DNA from: an uncultured Clostridia bacterium | GTDB lineage: Bacteria; Bacillota; Clostridia; TANB77; CAG-508 | Assembly: GCA_944386335.1 (NCBI GenBank) | Contig: CALXAQ010000012.1 | Location: 1 to 8,899, forward strand | DNA length: 8,899 bases | Direction of reading: 5' to 3' | Shown here: positions 6,146 through 8,899 of the stretch, in pieces | Position numbering within the stretch: position 1 is the stretch's first letter | Layout of the letters: each line of letters begins with the position of its first letter | Notes under the pieces: model-generated | Databases searched by the model: none | Seen by the model: only the letters and a program-made list of their open reading frames with translations | What the model was told of the DNA's origin: nothing | Translations under genes and position numbers: made by a program

Positions 6146-8899
6146 TTATTCTAAACCATCATTTTCTAGGTTATCTTCTGCTAAATCATTTTCAAAAATG
6201 TCTTCATCTTCTTCTAATCCAGCAAATAATTCATCGGATTCGTCTCCATCTAAAAGCATATCTTCTGCATCTTCATCTGCTTCAATATATCCATCTTCTA
6301 ATTCGCTCTCATCTAGAACATCGTTTCCCACTTTGCTCTCTTCATAATCAATTCCTTCATCAATATGCTCTTTTAACTCTAACTCTTGATTATCTTCTGA
6401 ATATAAACGGATATCTAATCCTAGTGCCTGTAATTCCTTAATTAATACTTTAAAAGATTCTGGCACTCCTGGCTCTGGTACATTCTCTCCTTTTACAATA
6501 GCTTCATATGTTTTTACACGTCCTACTACATCGTCTGATTTTACAGTTAGCATTTCTTGCAATGTATAAGCTGCTCCATATGCCTCTAATGCCCAAACTT
6601 CCATCTCTCCAAATCTTTGTCCACCAAATTGTGCTTTTCCTCCAAGTGGTTGTTGTGTTACTAAAGAGTATGGACCTGTAGAACGAGCATGGATTTTATC
6701 GTCTACTAAGTGATGTAGTTTTAACATGTACATAACACCAACGGTTACAGGATTATCAAACTCTTCTCCTGTACGTCCATCGTAAAGAATAGCTTTACCA
6801 TCTGGTCTTAAACCTGCTTTTACTAATAATTCTTCTATTTCTTTATCAGTTGCACCATCAAATACTGGTGTTGCCACTTTCCATCCCAAGGCTTTTGCTG
6901 CCATACCTAAATGTACTTCTAATACTTGGCCTAAGTTCATACGAGATGGAATACCTTGAGGGTTTAATACAATGTCTACTGGTGTTCCATCCTCTAAGAA
7001 TGGCATATCTTCTACAGGAAGAATTCTAGAAATAACACCTTTGTTACCATGACGTCCCGCCATTTTATCTCCTACAGAGATTTTTCTCTTTGTAGCAATA
7101 TAGCAACGAATAATTTGGTTAACTCCTGGTCCTAATTCATCAGAATTATCTCTTGTAAAGATTTTAACATCTACGATGGTTCCTGCTTCTCCATGTGGTA
7201 CACGAAGGGAAGTATCTCTTACTTCTCTTGCTTTTTCCCCAAAGATAGCACGAAGTAATCTTTCTTCTGCGGTTAGTTCTGTCTCTCCTTTTGGAGTTAC
7301 TTTTCCTACTAAAATATCTCCTGGTCTTACTTCTGCACCAATACGAATAATTCCGTTTTCGTCTAGGTCTTTTAATCCGTCATCTCCCACGTTTGGAATA
7401 TCACGTGTAATTTCTTCTGGCCCTAATTTGGTATCACGACATTCGCAATCATATTCTTCAATATGAATAGAAGTATACACATCTTCTTTTACTAGTCTTT
7501 CGCTAATTAATACAGCATCCTCATAGTTGTATCCTTCCCACGTACTAAAAGCAATTAATACATTTCTTCCTAGTGCCATTTCTCCATTTTTCGTAGATGG
7601 TCCATCTGCTAAAATATCTCCTGCTTTTACTTTCTCGCCTCTGGTTACTACTGGTCTTTGGTTGATACAAGTTCCGCCATTGGTTCTTTTGAATTTACGA
7701 AGTTTATAGGTATCTATTTCGTTTTTACTATTTCTTACTTTTACTTCGTCTGCTGTTACTTTTTCTACAATACCATTGTTTTTTGCCGTAACAGTAATTC
7801 CAGAGTCTCTTGCTGCTCTGTACTCTATACCAGTTCCTACAATAGGAGATTCAGGCATTAAAAGTGGTACTGCTTGACGTTGCATGTTAGAACCCATCAA
7901 AGAACGTTTTACGTCATCATGCTCCAAGAATGGTATCATGGCAGCTGCTACAGAAACTAATTGTTTTGGAGAAACATCTACATAGTCTACTTGTGATGCG
8001 TCTACCTCTGTAATTTCTGCTCTATGACGTACACGAATTCTTTTATTTACAAATTTGCCATCTGCATCAATTGGTTCTGATGCTTGTGCAATAATATAAT
8101 TGTCTTCTTCATCTGCTGGCATATATTCTACAATATCTGTTACTTTGCCTGTTTCATGGTCTACTTTGCGGTATGGTGTTTCAATAAATCCATATTCGTT
8201 AATAATCGCAAAAGAAGATAATGCTGAAATAAGTCCAATGTTTGGTCCTTCTGGAGATTCTACTGGGCAAAGTCTTCCATAGTGTGTATAGTGAATATCA
8301 CGTACCTCAAATCCTGCTCTTTCACGAGAAAGACCTCCAGGTCCTAATGCAGAAATTCTTCTTTTATGGGTAAGCTCAGATAATGGGTTAGTTTGATCCA
8401 TAAATTGTGATAATTGTGAGCTTCCAAAGAATTCTCTAATAGAGGATGTAATTGGTTTTGTGTTAATTAAAGTTTGCGGTGTAACAATATCTAAGTCTTG
8501 AATCGTCATTCTTTCACGCACTACTCTTTCTAGTCTGGTTAAACCAATTCTAAATTGATTTTGTAATAATTCTCCTACACATCTAATACGTCTATTTCCT
8601 AAATGGTCAATATCATCTACATTTCCTAATCCATGGTCTAAGTTTAGTAAATAACTGATAGATGCAATGATATCCTCGTTTGTAATATGTTTTGGAATTA
8701 ATTCTTCTTTCCTTTCTTTTAATACTTTATGTAAGTCTTTCTCGTCTGTATTGTCTAAAATGGATTTTAATACTTCGTAATTAACATCTTCTTTAAAATG
8801 TAAGTCTGAGATATCCACATTTGTTACAAATTTGTGGATATTTACAGTTCCATTTCCAATAATACGAACTTTTTCTTCTCCTACCTTTACATCTACAAT
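6146..8899 (-). CDS. rpoB: DNA-directed RNA polymerase subunit beta (RpoB), N-terminus outside window
   Basis: The frame stays open to the window edge, giving the last 917 residues; roughly the N-terminal quarter to third is missing. The GTG at 8818 is internal, since the 27 residues before it continue the family alignment. RpoB forms the other half of the polymerase active-site cleft and the rifampicin pocket. Rifampicin cluster I (about 8330-8425) is wild type: SSQLSQFMDQTNPLSE then THKRRISALGPGG, with Asp, His and Ser at the positions of E. coli D516, H526 and S531 (codons at 8398-8396, 8368-8366, 8353-8351). Other signatures include RPGDILVGKVTPKG, DKMAGRHGNKGVISRILP (about 7020-7070) with active-site lysines, and the C-terminal clamp contact ARSTGPYSLVTQQPLGGKAQ followed by RFGEMEVWALEAYGAA. 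After the conserved end (SFKVLIKELQALGLD) there is a tail of more than 70 residues that is nearly half Asp/Glu. The stop is TAA at 6146-6148. Upstream partners such as rplL are outside the window. Confidence 0.98.
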   Translation of the reverse strand: MVDVKVGEEKVRIIGNGTVNIHKFVTNVDISDLHFKEDVNYEVLKSILDNTDEKDLHKVLKERKEELIPKHITNEDIIASISYLLNLDHGLGNVDDIDHLGNRRIRCVGELLQNQFRIGLTRLERVVRERMTIQDLDIVTPQTLINTKPITSSIREFFGSSQLSQFMDQTNPLSELTHKRRISALGPGGLSRERAGFEVRDIHYTHYGRLCPVESPEGPNIGLISALSSFAIINEYGFIETPYRKVDHETGKVTDIVEYMPADEEDNYIIAQASEPIDADGKFVNKRIRVRHRAEITEVDASQVDYVDVSPKQLVSVAAAMIPFLEHDDVKRSLMGSNMQRQAVPLLMPESPIVGTGIEYRAARDSGITVTAKNNGIVEKVTADEVKVRNSKNEIDTYKLRKFKRTNGGTCINQRPVVTRGEKVKAGDILADGPSTKNGEMALGRNVLIAFSTWEGYNYEDAVLISERLVKEDVYTSIHIEEYDCECRDTKLGPEEITRDIPNVGDDGLKDLDENGIIRIGAEVRPGDILVGKVTPKGETELTAEERLLRAIFGEKAREVRDTSLRVPHGEAGTIVDVKIFTRDNSDELGPGVNQIIRCYIATKRKISVGDKMAGRHGNKGVISRILPVEDMPFLEDGTPVDIVLNPQGIPSRMNLGQVLEVHLGMAAKALGWKVATPVFDGATDKEIEELLVKAGLRPDGKAILYDGRTGEEFDNPVTVGVMYMLKLHHLVDDKIHARSTGPYSLVTQQPLGGKAQFGGQRFGEMEVWALEAYGAAYTLQEMLTVKSDDVVGRVKTYEAIVKGENVPEPGVPESFKVLIKELQALGLDIRLYSEDNQELELKEHIDEGIDYEESKVGNDVLDESELEDGYIEADEDAEDMLLDGDESDELFAGLEEDEDIFENDLAEDNLENDGLE

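Noticed and set aside
6139..8282. Plus-strand frames opposite rpoB
   Set aside because: They are antisense shadows of a highly conserved gene. The frame at 6139-6441 is just the complement of the acidic tail, giving a Leu/His-rich string.
8816..8818. GTG at 8818 as the start of a shorter RpoB
   Set aside because: The frame continues upstream to the window edge with residues that fit RpoB, and the protein would lack its N-terminal domains.
1..8899. CRISPR arrays, tRNA/rRNA genes, insertion sequences, attachment sites, replication origin
   Set aside because: No regularly spaced direct repeats, cloverleaf-like segments, transposase frames, terminal inverted repeats or DnaA-box clusters were seen; nearly all sequence is accounted for by coding regions.

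Overview
The window comes from an AT-rich (roughly two-thirds A+T by eye), low-GC Gram-positive genome. Both RNA polymerase subunits read as Clostridia-type: the RpoC trigger loop carries no large insertion, and there is a clostridial-type lysine after the first RpoC zinc site. A CmpB/DUF1113-family membrane protein, mostly known from Firmicutes, sits nearby. Every supportable gene is on the minus strand, so transcription runs from position 8899 toward position 1. I cannot name the species.

Right part (8899 to 2467) is the end of the beta operon. It holds the C-terminal 917 residues of RpoB, open at the window edge, then a 136-base spacer with a long imperfect inverted repeat, then a complete rpoC. 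The rpoC start is best placed at a TTG codon behind an AGGGGGG ribosome-binding site, and an unbroken run of 15 A follows within its first 20 codons. A perfect 12-bp stem followed by T's closes the operon 24 bases after the rpoC stop. The rpsL-rpsG-fusA-tuf cluster that often follows rpoC in Firmicutes is not here.

Middle (2466 to 2235) is non-coding. It holds the rpoC terminator, a small palindrome of unknown meaning, and a near-consensus extended -10 promoter (TTTACA, 17 bases, TGATATAAT) reading into the next genes.

Left part (2234 to 1) is a tight three-gene operon. Its first gene encodes a single-pass membrane protein with about three Ig-like repeats outside the cell. The second encodes a five-helix CmpB/DUF1113-type membrane protein with a basic helical cytoplasmic tail. 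The third encodes a receiver domain lacking the phosphoacceptor aspartate and running into the beginning of a GGDEF-type domain, cut by the window edge. In both junctions the upstream stop codon lies inside the next gene's ribosome-binding site, which suggests coupled translation. The gene content suggests a surface or envelope signalling module, but that is inference.

The polymerase genes are ordinary essential genes. The points most worth a second look are the A15 tract and upstream hairpin in the rpoB-rpoC region, and the uncharacterised three-gene operon with its degenerate receiver.
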